The notes under the pieces are model-generated. The model saw only the letters and a program-made list of their open reading frames with translations. It made no database searches and was not told the DNA's origin. From NCBI GenBank assembly GCA_013397435.1, contig VZRG01000181.1, positions 62,001 to 126,000 on the forward strand: a stretch of 64,000 nt of DNA, in the 5' to 3' direction. The stretch is from Erythrocercus mccallii. Taxonomy: Eukaryota; Chordata; Aves; Passeriformes; Dicruridae. Of this stretch, positions 25,837-37,298 are shown in pieces (position 1 is the stretch's first letter; each line of letters begins with the position of its first letter). A program made the translations under genes and the position numbers.

Positions 25837-28800
25837 CTGACTGCAAAATTTCTGATGAGATGGTTTTGAATTGACACCTGGAAGGTACTGGCTTTGAAAA
25901 TTCTTTTGATGAGAAGTTTCTCAAGCTCCAAAGAGTGTTTCAAGCCCGAACTAACGAGTCTTCTGGAGTGCAAAAAGAAGTAAAGCAATTGTATAGGGTA
26001 TGGAAAGTAAAGTTACATACTGTCATAGCACATAATTCATAGGAGTTTTCCTACTGCTTTATGAAAGGGAATGCATCATCAGCTGAGCTACCTGCAGGTC
26101 TGGGAAATACCTCTTGACCCTTTATTTTCTCCTCCTTCTTTTCTATACTGAACTTCCCCCCCCGCCCCGCCCCCCATGCCCTCTCACAAAAACTTTTCTC
26201 AAAAGAAGAAAGACCTTTTGAAAAAACATTCATGCTGTCCAGATACAGGATAGAAAATATCTAAATTCAAGAGGGTCCCAGGGTAGGGAGACTATTTCTT
26301 GCAGAGCTGTAGGGAAAATGCCAAGGTAGCTCCTCATGCTGGTTGTTGCATGGTTTTAGTTGGAGCAGATGGATTTTCACTGCTTATGATACAGGCTGTG
26401 AGGCCCTAAGGCAGATGCAGTAATGTGAAGTCATGCTCATCTAGGGAATTTGGTTACACCACCAGTTGCGCTCCTCATGGAACAGCATTCTATAGAGAAA
26501 AAATTCCTATTCAGGTGGCTTCTTCGGCAGTTTATTTATGCACCAATGTTTCAGCAAACATCTTGCCTCTGCCACATTCTAAATAAGGAATTTTTCTTGT
26601 AAATAAAATATTGATTGATCTAACAAGAAGGACATTAGTATATATTGCATAGCAGCTCTAATAGAGAAAAGAATGTTGTGAAAACAAAAATAAATAAAAA
26701 TTACATGGTATTTATATGAAAAGAAAGGTGTGACATTCTGTGAACAGCAAAGACCATCCTTGGGAGAAAACTGGCAGCAAAACTAGTTATTTAATGTATA
26801 AAATAGTGCATGCAAAACAGGACAGATTTGGATCTAAACATCAACTAAATGTCTTATTTCAGGAGGGTTTTGAGCAATCAGCCTTGTCATCTGTAATCTA
26901 ACAGCTATCATGGGATGATATTTTTATGAGACTTTATGAATTATGAATTTTACCTTTTGACTTCATGAGTTAGAATACATTCATCCTGTTTCTTCCTACA
27001 GTAAACAAGGAATGTTTCTTTCTCAGTTTAACTTTCTTATTCCCATGCAAAGGCTTTATAAAAGGAAATTTTGTTTGCTTGTTAGGGCACCCCAAAATAA
27101 AGGACCTCTGTGCTGTGCTTACAGTTTTGTTCCCAAAACCTTATGCATTAAAACACAGTGGCTAGGTTTTATTCACTCTACTCTGGTGAAGCTGAAGTAG
27201 CTGTGAGGGGTCCAGTTGTGTTTAATCAGCCAGGTAGGGATGAGAGCTCAGGATCAGTCTGGGCTAAGAACACACAAACTCACCCTCAGTTCCCAATAAG
27301 TTTTGCAGTTTGTTGAAGAACTTTCAGTTTACACAGTTTTACTGCTAGCAGGGAGGAGTTGTCACTTCCTGCAGGTCTATGTTTTGCCCAGCTGAAATCA
27401 GTCATGGAGCTTGTCACATTCTGAAGGAACAAAAAAGTCGGATAAGGTTTTTGGCAGAGCTGCAGTATTATGGTGATATATGCCAATTGACCTGGTTCAA
27501 GCAATGTCTGCTGGAATTTTTCAAGGAACCTAAGGGAATTAAATGCCTGAGGGCCACTGGAGAGCACTTGAAATAGAACGCCTGTGAAAAAAAAATTATC
27601 AAGAAATTTTTGATTGTGATTTGTCTTTTCATTAAACATGGCACACCTGTCTGGCTTTCTCCTTGTTGATCATCCTGAGACTTTATTGTCTAGAGTGCTG
27701 AGTTTGGACTGCTCAGTCCAGGACAGGTGTGTTGAAACTGCAGATAAAAATAAACGTTAGTTTCATCTCCAAAATGGACTCTGTCATTACTGAGAGAATC
27801 ATCACAGGAGGCTTTGTTTGACAGCAATCACCAGAGCTGCTTACAGTCAGTCTGCTTCTTACCAAAATATTCTTGGAAAAACTTGGCCCCAGCTGCAGCT
27901 GATTGGCTCAACAACTAAAAATTCAGGGTCCTCATTGTGCTGTGACATGTACATGCTTAGACCACAGGAAAGTGAAGCCTTTACCATCAAGGAGAATGAA
28001 GCTGTATTTTATCTAGAACTTCCTACAACCTATTGTCCTGGTACCATTTCCCCAGTTCAGCTTGTATGTGGCAATTTAGTGGATCGAAATGATCAGCTTT
28101 CTATGTTTGCAAAAGGAATTATATGGGAAAAATGTTTCTGTTTGGTAGCATCTGTAAACTTTGGTTCTTTAAAACTCCCCTCCCAAATGCTGTGAGTTCT
28201 TGATGTCCTGAAATGTTTCTGTTTCAGGAAAAGAGTTGACCAAGTTTGTAAATGTTTCCTTGTATCCTGGGTATGGTCTGGGAATCCTCAGCACCTTTTT
28301 CAAAGGAGTGTTAATCAGGAATTCTACTGCCTTGTTCAGGCTGGCTTTACCACAGAAATGTGTTTGCTTTTTAGTGCCACTTTGAAACGTTCACTTGCAA
28401 GTGCACTGGCTAAGGTGTGTATGAGGAACTGAGTTTAAGACAGTGTAATTAGGTTCAGCTCCACTACCTTGCAAAGTTTGTGCCTGCTTACCTTAAGAAA
28501 GAATCCAGCTCTTGGATTGTAGAAAACCGTAGAATTCTTTTTCTTGTTTCTTAAATGTTCTCACTACTAAGCAGTATCGGAAAACAGTCTGAAGTTAATA
28601 CTTTTGCATCATTGCAAATCTGTGCATTTTGAATGTGCATTAAAATAAACCTACAGTGAAATCACAAGCAAGTTTAAAGAGGGCTTTGCAAATTAACAAA
28701 ACATTTGGAGAGGTTTTTTTTTTTTAACTGAACTTTATTTTTACTTACCCATCTCAACAAGAAAGGGATGCATCACAAAGAGGATGAGTACCTGGGATTC

Positions 28801-30358
28801 AGTCGTGGTGGGATCACCCCTTGCATTTTTCCTTCCTTAAGATTTTTTTCCTGTTTTGTATACACACCAAAAGAATTTAAAGCAAATTTCTCTTGGGATA
28901 GTTTCATTGCTTCTTTGTTTTTCCTTAGGTGCATATCTTAAAAACATGGCGGTAAATTTTCTTTGTGTCTTAGCAATGCCCTGTAGCCTGCAGCCCTTTC
29001 TTGTATTCCTGTCTTGCGTGGAGAGTGGCTGGTTTGGTTTTGGTTGCTTGCAAATATCCTTATTTCTGAATGTCCAAACTAATCTCCTATCAAAACTGAC
29101 ATCTTGTCTTTAAAGAAGTAGTCTTTAGAAGTTCAGTGTTATTATGGGAGTTTAAAAAAAAAGAAAAAAAAATTCTAAAGAAACTATTTCAAAGAATTTT
29201 GAAAAACAGTGCAGTGGAGATCTTTGTGCTTCTCTAGCAGTTTCCTTTCATCTTCTGTATCAACCTCATTTCCAGAGCTGATGATAATTGATTACAGTCT
29301 CCATTTCTTAAATAGCCTAAAGAAAATATACTGGCATCCCTGTGCCTCATTACAGGATTCACATCAAGGCCTGGGTGACCTTGTCAGTTTTATCTGTGTT
29401 ACAGGGACACTCTGAACCGTCACAGAGATGAAAGCTGCACAATAAAGATGGATGATTCCTGGAGGGAATGCTTCCATGAGATGCTTTAGCATCTCTGAAT
29501 AGGAGTGGCATCTTGGAAGGTCTGGAGATGTGCTTGTGGCTAGTGCATCTGTCTGTGTGATTTTGGACAGGAGATTTAGGGCAATGTGTGCCACTGGGTG
29601 TCTCGGTGTAGATCTTATGACTGTCTGGGCTTATTTCTTCCATGGGAGCTCAGGATGTCTCTTCAGTGTGTATTATGTGTGCATTGCCCCATAAACCAGG
29701 AGATATTATACCATTTTATCAGTCTTTTACAGTAAATAGATTTAAAAGCGATTCTGAAGCACTGCTGCAATGGTCAAAGTGTAGGACAGAGGGCTGCATT
29801 TCACTTGCATTTCCACCTTCTTGAAAAAGAAGGTGGAAGGAGCCAGTACAAATCTAAAGCCATCAGGCCCTGGTATGTGGAGTAAAATCTGCATCTCTGG
29901 AAAGAAGACCTAGAAATTTACACAAGCCTGGGAATAGCACCACTGAGGTGTTTTGCAAAGCATACGTACTACTCATACTGTCAGCAAGGCAGACTCTCTG
30001 AAGGTAACTCCAAGTGGGTTCTTTCCACAAGGCAGTTACTCCAGAAGGGTATTTAGAAGTCTGTGCTTCAAAATAATATTGAGACTATATCTGCTTTAGT
30101 GCTACAGAGTGCTTGGGTTCTCTGATAAGGAGCAAATGGCCAGAAAAGCTAAATAGTGCTTTAAACCTCTGAACAAAAAAAGGTCTTGCAGCATTAAAAA
30201 TTACTATGAGTTCCAAGAGATAATGTCATATAAGGAGATCACGTGTTTAACTTACTTCTCTGTAATCTATATTTATACTCCTGGTTGGAACACAATAAAT
30301 GTTAAGGACAAAGTGACAATACCAAGATGGCAGTGCAGAAATACCTAAATATAGTTTA
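25837..30358. other. Anonymous noncoding DNA
   Basis: No gene or clear transposon recognised. A C-rich tract at 26156-26175 is interrupted by two G. A plus-strand frame at 27818-28195 (125 codons) has ordinary-looking composition, but no motif I recognise and no flanking gene structure. An A-rich patch lies at 29153-29172. Confidence 0.5.
26156..26175 (+). repeat. Poly-C tract
   Basis: A 20 bp run of C broken by two G residues. It is unusual in this AT-leaning context and likely length-variable. Confidence 0.85.
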
Positions 30359-30788
30359 TGTGTGGCTTTTACGAGAGAGAGGGTTTTTTTGCTCTTAAAT
30401 GTCATGCTTTCCTGATTTCTCTTGTAGGAGGTGTTTTCTTGGACACACCTTTTGAAACTCAGACTTGTGATGCTGTCCTTTGCCAGCCTGAAAAGCCCGT
30501 TGCAGCTTCAGGCCCAACACCTACAAACAACAGCAAATTGGGGACAGAAATCTGGGAGGATGGGACTTCATAACCTGAAGCTGTCATGGGACAATTAAAC
30601 CCAACGCATAAATTGACTAAAGCTCGTGAAAACCTGGAAACTCCTGACTTGGGGTCCACCTTGGGAGGAGCTATGGCTGGGCACTTGTACTGCCCAAGGT
30701 GCATCCTTTGAAGGCCTCTTGAAGGAAGACTGACTTTATTCCTTTAACGCTGCCTAGCCTCTGTTCTAGGGTGCCTCTTCGGGCATCA
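30359..30788 (+). mobile_element. Diverged LTR related to the ERV LTR at 46-48 kb
   Basis: Landmarks occur in the same order and spacing as in the 3' LTR at 48026-48465: a T-run near the start, 'caggccca', 'gaagctgt..gggaca', 'tccaccttggg' against 'tccatcttgg', 'tttgaaggcc', and near the end 'ctgcctagcctctg' against 'ctgtctagcctctg'. It ends with 'gggcatca'. The left end is placed by matching distances, so it is approximate. No target duplication was found. It appears to be an older solo LTR or a truncated copy of the same family. Confidence 0.55.
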
Positions 30789-31300
30789 GCGCTGCGCAGA
30801 GGGCACAGGGGCCTCGAGGCGCAGAGGTAAAGGCTGTGATGTACCCTGAGTATGGGTGGTCATGCTGGCCAGGGGCAGAAAGCTGTCGGGCCTGGGGAAG
30901 AGCCCGGCCCTGCTTAACAGGTGGCTGGGCGAGCTCCATTTCCCCCCTCAGGGGCAGAGACAGGGACTCTCACCCTCCCTACAGGGTTGCCCCTCTCTCC
31001 GGGCAGCCAAAGGAGCACAACGGCAAAAGGCCAAGCACAGCAAAGCCCGAGCCCTGCACACAGGGAGGTCGCCCAGCGCCAAGCCAGTCGAGGCACCCTG
31101 AAGGTGCCCTGGCCCTGCCAGGAAGGCCCTTTGCCCAGAGGGCCTCTCGCGGCCCCTCTTCGCCTCCAAGCTCGCTCTTGCCTCGCCGTTCCACCCTTGA
31201 GCTCGAAGCCGCTGCCGCTCTTGCCTCGTCATCCCACGGCTTCTGCCAATGGACAACGGCACACTCAGGTCTGAGAAGCTGCAGCTCCTGAATGGAACTG
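30789..31300. promoter_or_regulatory. GC-rich, CpG-rich block (CpG-island-like)
   Basis: GC content is visibly far above the flanks. By eye I count roughly 26 CpG dinucleotides between 30780 and 31270, whereas surrounding sequence has almost none. Clusters include 'cagcgctgcgcag', 'ctcgaggcgcag' and 'tctcgcggcccc'. Open frames here (for example 30836-31291 plus and 30979-31479 minus) are long in several frames at once, as expected for GC-rich noncoding DNA, and have no motif. A donor-like 'gag|gtaaag' occurs at about 30827. It could be an orphan CpG island or promoter, a GC-rich repeat, or internal sequence of the adjoining LTR element. Confidence 0.4.
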
Positions 31301-31861
31301 CCACCCAACAGCAGCCCCACAGACTTAGTCTTGAGGCAACCAGTCACAAATATTAACATTAGGTTGTGCAATATTCTCCTTCTTGGAACTGTGTTTATAA
31401 TGATCCTTCCCTGATTGTAGGCACTCCTCAGTTCCCTCTCAAAGATAACCAGAAGAGATTTCCTTCTAATTTTTTGCAAGGCTGTATTATATTACTTTAT
31501 TTCAATAGGTTTTTTTCTAGCTTTAATATAATCACCATTGGTTGAAAATAGTGCATTGTACTACACTGATTTTTATAGCACCTCTACTGTTTAGGAAATA
31601 ATTCTGATTAAGGTACTTTTTTGTAGTTCTAATAATCAGAAACTATATAAGTTTTTATGAATATGTGTGGTTTGGAATACTTTATCCTAAAGTAAAAAAA
31701 TTGTAGAAATGTTCAGCTACATCTTTAAAATCTTTGATGGAATAAGCCATTGACTAATTCTGGAGCTGTGATATGATTACATCACACAAGGGTCCTTCTC
31801 TGAGGAGTTTAGAAAGCTAGGGGTTGCAGTTGTACCTCATGACTCATCAGGAAGGCTTTTC
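31301..31861. other. Anonymous AT-rich noncoding DNA
   Basis: AT-rich spacer between the CpG-rich block and the tandem array. Nothing recognised. Confidence 0.6.
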
Positions 31862-33155
31862 TAACAGATTTTTTCTGCAGCTCCAACTCTGCCCACAATA
31901 CCCTTCTAAAATGTCCCATGTTTTCAGCTAAAAAGTCACCTCTTTCTCTTTTAACTTATCCCAGATTTTCTGTCAAAGATGCTGCCTCTGACTGCTGTGT
32001 TACAACAGACTCTCCCTCAAATGTGCTCATTTGTCCTCTCTAAATTACCCCAAATTCACCTGTCAACAAAGTCCTAATTTATTTCATATCAGTTACCTCA
32101 GGTTTTCTAACAAGTGACTTCAACCCTCCCAAAAGCTGATTTTCTGCCTCTGATTTTCCCTCCAAAACGCCCCCTTAGCTGTGTCCTATACATCACCTAA
32201 GATTTTATCCCAAAAATGTTTGTTCTCTGCACCATACTCTTTTTCAGATTTTCCCTCCAAAAGATCTCCTGTAGATTATGTCAGATTTTGCTCCTAAAAT
32301 GTTCTATACCTCAGAGATTACTTTGTTTTACTTTCATTCATTCCCTTCAAATTACCTGAGATTTCACACTAAAAATGTTCCTTCACATCTACCTCTCCTC
32401 AGTGACACTCGCGGCCCCTCAGCAGCACACGGGGAATAAGCCATTCCTTTAGTGACCTATTATTCCCTCGGTGACACGTGGGGCACCTGCCACTCCCTCA
32501 GGCTCACATGTCCCCTCAGTGACCCTCACATCCCCTCAGCACCACCTGGGGCACTCCCTTCTCCCTCTGTATTCATTCTGGTCTTTACCTCAGATTTTTC
32601 CTTCATAACGTCCCGTCTGCATCTATACTTTACCTCTGATTTAAGTCCCAAAATGCCACCTAATGATTATCTCGGAATTTATCTCCAAAATGTTCCTTTT
32701 TCCTCCTTCTGATTTCCCTCAGATTTCCCCTCACAAATGTTCTCTATTTTTCCCACATAAACTACCTCAGATTTGGCCTCCAAAATATTCATTAACTCCC
32801 CTGCAGATTATCTGAGTTTTTAACCTCAAAAATGTTCTTTCTAGCCCTTAAAAAAAACTCAGGTTTTTTTCACAAAATTTTCTCCACCCATCCTCTCCAA
32901 ATTACCTCAGACTTTCCTGCCTTTTCCCAAAACTAACCTTTTCCCCTAAAGATCCTCTCAGATTTTCCTACCAAAAATCTCTGCTATATGTCCTCCACAG
33001 ATTACTGCAGATTTTATTCCTACAGTCCTGTAGAAATGAAACTCCTCAACTTTACCTCCAAAATGTTCACTCCATGCCTACAGGTGATGCCAGGGAATTC
33101 CATTCCTCCCCTCTGAAGTTCTTGCTGTCCCCTCTTAGTTACCTCAGCACTTCCC
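31862..33155 (+). repeat. Degenerate ~47 bp tandem repeat array, pyrimidine-rich
   Basis: The core 'cctcagattttcc' followed by 'ctccaaaatgttc' recurs throughout. In the right half the core starts near 32591, 32637, 32673, 32719, 32768, 32813, 32860, 32908, 32959 and 33008, giving mostly 45-51 bp spacing. In the left half similar cores occur near 31965, 32093, 32149, 32198, 32247 and 32283. Around 25 decayed units are present. The plus strand is strongly C/T-rich, so the complementary strand is purine-rich. Units are too diverged for a recent satellite. No protein is encoded: frames are interrupted and low-complexity. Confidence 0.8.
32397..32572 (+). repeat. GC-richer sub-repeat embedded in the array
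   Basis: This segment interrupts the 47 bp array with a different unit built around 'cccctcag' plus 'tgacac' or 'cagcac' plus 'ggggcac', seen three to four times (near 32417, 32468 and 32535). It has several CpG. It probably arose as a separate minisatellite expansion within the array. Confidence 0.65.
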
Positions 33156-33705
33156 CTTACAAACTGAGAGACCGTGCAATCCTGTGATGCTGCAGGCCCA
33201 TCCATTTTTTACCATAAATTCGCTGTTCTTGGTTTTCCAGTTGTCCACAACCCTTTCTCCCCAGTGTGACATTTCTTACAGTTCTTTCATTCCCACCCCA
33301 CAGGTTTCCAGTTCCTGTTTTACATTTCCATTCCAGCTGTGCATCACAGTTTTACTTCTCTTCCTACCATCTGTGTTCCTCATTATCCTGTCCTATTTTC
33401 TCCCCTTAGCATTCAAGTAACCTTCTTCCAGCTTGCTCTGTCTTTTCCTGTGAACATCCCCAATGACACCCAAAGCTTGACTTTCCTTCTCATGGAAATA
33501 AAGCACTTTACCCTTCTGGATGCTTTCTGGACAAGCTCAGTTTGGGAACAAGCTTGTAGTAGGGGCGCTCTGACCCTCAGTCTGAGTGACTGCCTGTAGC
33601 ACTCACAGGTGACCCCAGAACCATAACCACAGTGTTCTGTCATTCCCAGGACATCTAACAACTAAATTACAAATCCATTACAAATGTGCATTTATTATTT
33701 TTTGT
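33156..33705. other. Pyrimidine-rich noncoding flank of the array
   Basis: C/T-rich plus-strand sequence continues to about 33520 without clear 47 bp periodicity and may be the most decayed part of the array. An 'aataaa' occurs near 33499. Overlapping frames are low-complexity and not called. Confidence 0.5.
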
Positions 33706-34206
33706 TTAAGCCTGTAAATGGTAATACTTCTGTGCGGTTTCGGTACATGAAGAGAGTGTCCATCTGAAACAAAGATGGACCACGTTCTTCCCCCGATATA
33801 TTTTAGGCTTCACTCCGGACTTTAGGAAAGTTAGAGACAGGTTTACCATAGTGCTTTGAAGGCTTTTTGTACCTCGAGAGCACTGTTTAACAGCCTCACC
33901 ACTAGGATGGCTCTCTGCCAGAGAAACTGCCAGAGAGCCGAGCCCCCAGGAGACACAGGGACACTGCACACCCTCACACAGCTTCAGAGCCGCTGGGAGA
34001 GGAGAACCTGATCCATTGACTGGTTCCCAAAATAGCACCTGCTGGGAGGGGACTGACTGGCCAGTACCTGTGGTGTTTCCATTACCGTTTGAGGTGAAGT
34101 CCGGTGCCAGGAATCCTGGAGTGGTTTCCTTGACAACAGAAGAAATGCACAACTGAGATGCATTCAGGTGCTGTTTTAACTCTTCTGAAACAATGAGCCG
34201 CACCAC
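33706..34206 (-). other. 501 bp minus-strand open frame, unrecognised
   Basis: An uninterrupted 166-codon minus-strand frame lies in sequence with more CpG than its surroundings. It contains several N-x-S/T sites and no domain I recognise. It has no transmembrane stretch, signal peptide or cysteine pattern that would assign it. The most protein-like portion is the first 40 residues, which coincide with the exon-like segment at 34086-34184. I treat the full frame as probably chance and only the sub-segment as worth testing. Confidence 0.2.
34086..34184 (-). other. Exon-like segment, 99 bp, phase 1-1 (candidate only)
   Basis: On the minus strand an acceptor 'attgtttcag' precedes 34184 and a donor 'acg|gtaatg' follows 34086. 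The enclosed 99 bp is open and would be a symmetric phase 1-1 exon of 33 codons, as is common in extracellular modules. It contains one N-linked glycosylation motif (NAS) and one cysteine. I do not recognise the peptide and see no neighbouring exon. It could be part of a large-intron gene or a chance coincidence of splice words inside a longer open frame. Confidence 0.22.
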
Positions 34207-34891
34207 CAGAAATGAGACAAATATAATCTAGGTGTACAGCCAAATGGTGAACAGCATTTATGTTCAAGCGCAAATTTGAGCTGAGCCTGGAATCTGCCAT
34301 GAAACAAGAGAGCAAGAGAACAAGCAGGCTGGAAGTGTTTCTCCTATTTAATAGGGCAGAGATCTTGCAAGATTATGTACTTTGTTAATTTATAGCCTTT
34401 AGATTAGAAATTTCAAGAGATGGAAGGTGTTTCTATGAGATACATAGATAAATCTAACATTGAATTAATTTGAATGTCCCTGTTAAATCCAAAAGCTTCA
34501 AATTTCAAAGTTGATTGCAGACAATGTTCTGTTCATCAGAAGCACTAGAGGCATTTATTGAAATCAGAACGTATTTTGAAGTTGTTTTAACAAGACAGTG
34601 TCAATTTTAAGCCAAAGCATACAACATCAGTAGGAGTAACAATATTGTTACTCATTGTTTATATGTAGGCATGGCCACAAATTTTCTATGGACAGTAAAT
34701 TCACTGAAAATTTCATATTTTTATGAACTCAAGTTATACTGAGAAGCATTTGAAATCCTATTATGGCCAATATTTTTTCAAGGAAGAATTCCATTACAAA
34801 ATATCAAAATACATAAGAATTTCAAAAGGAAATGTTCTTTTAGGTTTCATAGTTTTGGCATTTTGTTTCACAAATTACCTACTCTTTAAGG

Positions 34892-34923
34892 AAAAATAAA
34901 AATAAAATAAAATAAAATAAAAT
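34892..34923 (+). repeat. (AAAAT)n microsatellite
   Basis: About six A-rich pentamer units of the type 'aaaat', with the first unit slightly expanded. Confidence 0.9.
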
Positions 34924-37270
34924 CATAAATAAGGGAACTCCAAGGAATGTCACACACAATAGATTCACAAGCAATGTCAAGACCAAAAGTATTTTAGAGA
35001 TTTTTTTGCCTTCTGTTTTTAGCCCTTTTAGATGAAGGACCAAAATATTTTTATTCCAGTTGAACACAGAGTTTTATTTTTCAGTTTTGTAAATAGTCAG
35101 AAACATCTATTTCCCTGCTTTGTGCTTGGGAGGAATAAGCTGATGTGAGGAAGGTAGGGAGAAATTGAAGGGGATGCCATGGATGAAATAAGCAAGGCAG
35201 AGAGAGTAAAGAAAGAACTTAGCAAAGGTGACAAGCCAGATGACAAATGTAAATGTTTTTGAACTCTCTGCTGACATCAGGATACCTCATAATCCTTTCA
35301 GACCTTTCTGATATTTGTGATCTCCTATTAATTCCTTTCCACTGAGGTAACAGGGAATTACTTTGTTTAATGATCTCTAAAGATCCAAGAAGGCTAAATA
35401 TCCTAATAAGGCGATTTTATTTACAAATAATATTGCATTTATCAATATAATTGAATTGTTTTCTGCAGTAGGCCATGTCCCTAGCAATGTGGTATGCAAC
35501 ATCCTAATCCAGAGGCAATTTTGGCAAAATGAGTATGTCATTTCCCAGAGCTAAGTATCAGTCAGTGGAAAACCAGACAGATGGTTTACTCTGAGAGAAC
35601 ATTAAAAAAAATGTTTTATTAATTTTATTTTATTAATAAATTTAATAAAGAACCAAAGAAAAAGAGAGAAGAACCCTGATCACAGACTTCCTCTGGAGTA
35701 AAATTCCTTATGCTCAGGATTTTGCAACAGTTGATATCCTCCTTTGATTGTAGGTGCAGCCTCAGCAAAAGAAATTATTCTCAAATTGTCTTCGCCCATA
35801 TCACAAGCTTCTCTTCTTCATGACAGGAGTATAATAGATGCAGACTGAACCAAGGTGTCAGGGATGTCTTCTGCTTAAAAGACAGAACTCTCTGATGCAG
35901 CATCAGGACAATCTTGCAAATAACTGAATCAGCTGTTCTTTTACTTATTTTACTTAACAACTAATTAAACATATAATGTAAAAGTGGCCTTTAATTTGCT
36001 GGCGTTCAGGAGATGTTTTATGGCAAATCAAATTGTCTGCTTAGTCCAGTTTACAGCAGGTTACTGCAGCAGGCACTGACTCAAACCTTGACAAAGTGAA
36101 CTGTCACATAACATCCTGAAACGAGCACTGAAAGATCCCACAAAACCCCTTCCATTTCTATTTCTGTGGATGCCAGTGGTTTAGAGAGAATTTAATATGT
36201 GCTTTTCCCTCAGTGTTAGGGCCCTCTATTCATTTGCAGAATGAAAAGTTCTCTAAGCTTTTAATGTAGGTCAGACTCAGGTCTTCATGGCATATTCAAC
36301 CAAGATGCAGTTATTAAAACTTCCCTTTAAAACATTCTCATTTCCCAAGCCAAGACCCCTGGCTCAGAGCTTGAATTATAAACTGCAAGTTCCAAAATTA
36401 GCAAGTGGTAAAGGTGAAAGAGGATAGAAGCACAACACACCCATGATTCATTATTTGCTGAGTGAGGTCCAACACTGGATGGGAAAACTAACGAGAATTT
36501 TGTGCTTTGAGCTGACTCAACAAAAAGCACGGAAAGGGCAATTTTCATTGGATGCACAGCGAGCAGAGCTCCCACTCCAAAGGCAAAGATGCTCCTCTTG
36601 CATCAGTGTGGAACTCTGGTGGCTTCAGCTGAGGAGGGACCTTTGCCAGGTCTCGGCAGGGTGAGATCCTGCAAGTGCAGGCATCAGGTGTTCAGACAAC
36701 TCAAGTGTCTGGCAGAGACCAAAGCAATGATTTCACAGAAACAATAAAACTTCTGTACACTGGAAACTGAAATACTTTTGTATTCACTTAAGACAGCAGC
36801 TCTTTCATAGCAGATCAGGCAAAATATAACAAAATATCCTGATAAAAGCTGGTGGATGTGATGGAAGTAGTTTCCTAATCCAGAAGTGAGATTTCCTAAT
36901 CTGAAGACCTTTCTTCTTCCACAGGAAACAGGCATTGTTAAAACAACAAGGGAAATGCACTAATTTCATGTTTTCCTTTCTTGCTGCTTAACTGCATTCC
37001 TTTGCTTTTATCATGAGCAGTAATTCCCTCTCACACACCCCCTGCCTCAGCCAGTGAGTTTCCACATTACTATTGTAGGGTTTGAGTGCTGTTTAGCATG
37101 GAATAGCATCAGATTACCCATCTTAAAATAATATTTTGCCAGGATTCAATCATTGTAGTCAAAGGATGCTTTATTTGTATTTTTTCCTCTTTATACTTGA
37201 GGTGAATTTCAAAATCCTGGGTTCAGAACAAGTTAGTCCTTTGTGTTCCTCAGGAGATCTGAAGTGTGTT

Positions 37271-37298
37271 AAAACAACAACAACAACAACAAAAACAA
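37271..37298 (+). repeat. (CAA)n microsatellite
   Basis: Six to seven tandem 'caa' units followed by an A/C-rich run. Confidence 0.9.

Noticed and set aside
27818..28195. 125-codon plus-strand frame
   Set aside because: Reads moderately like protein, but has no recognised family, no flanking exon structure and no partner frame.
30979..31479. 166-codon minus-strand frame in the CpG-rich block
   Set aside because: Several frames on both strands are open over the same GC-rich bases. The peptide is Arg/Ala/Gly/Pro-biased with no motif, as expected from composition.
31862..33155. CRISPR-like array (regular repeats with spacers)
   Set aside because: Repeats are degenerate, spacing is variable, there is no separate conserved repeat with unique spacers, and the genome is a vertebrate's.
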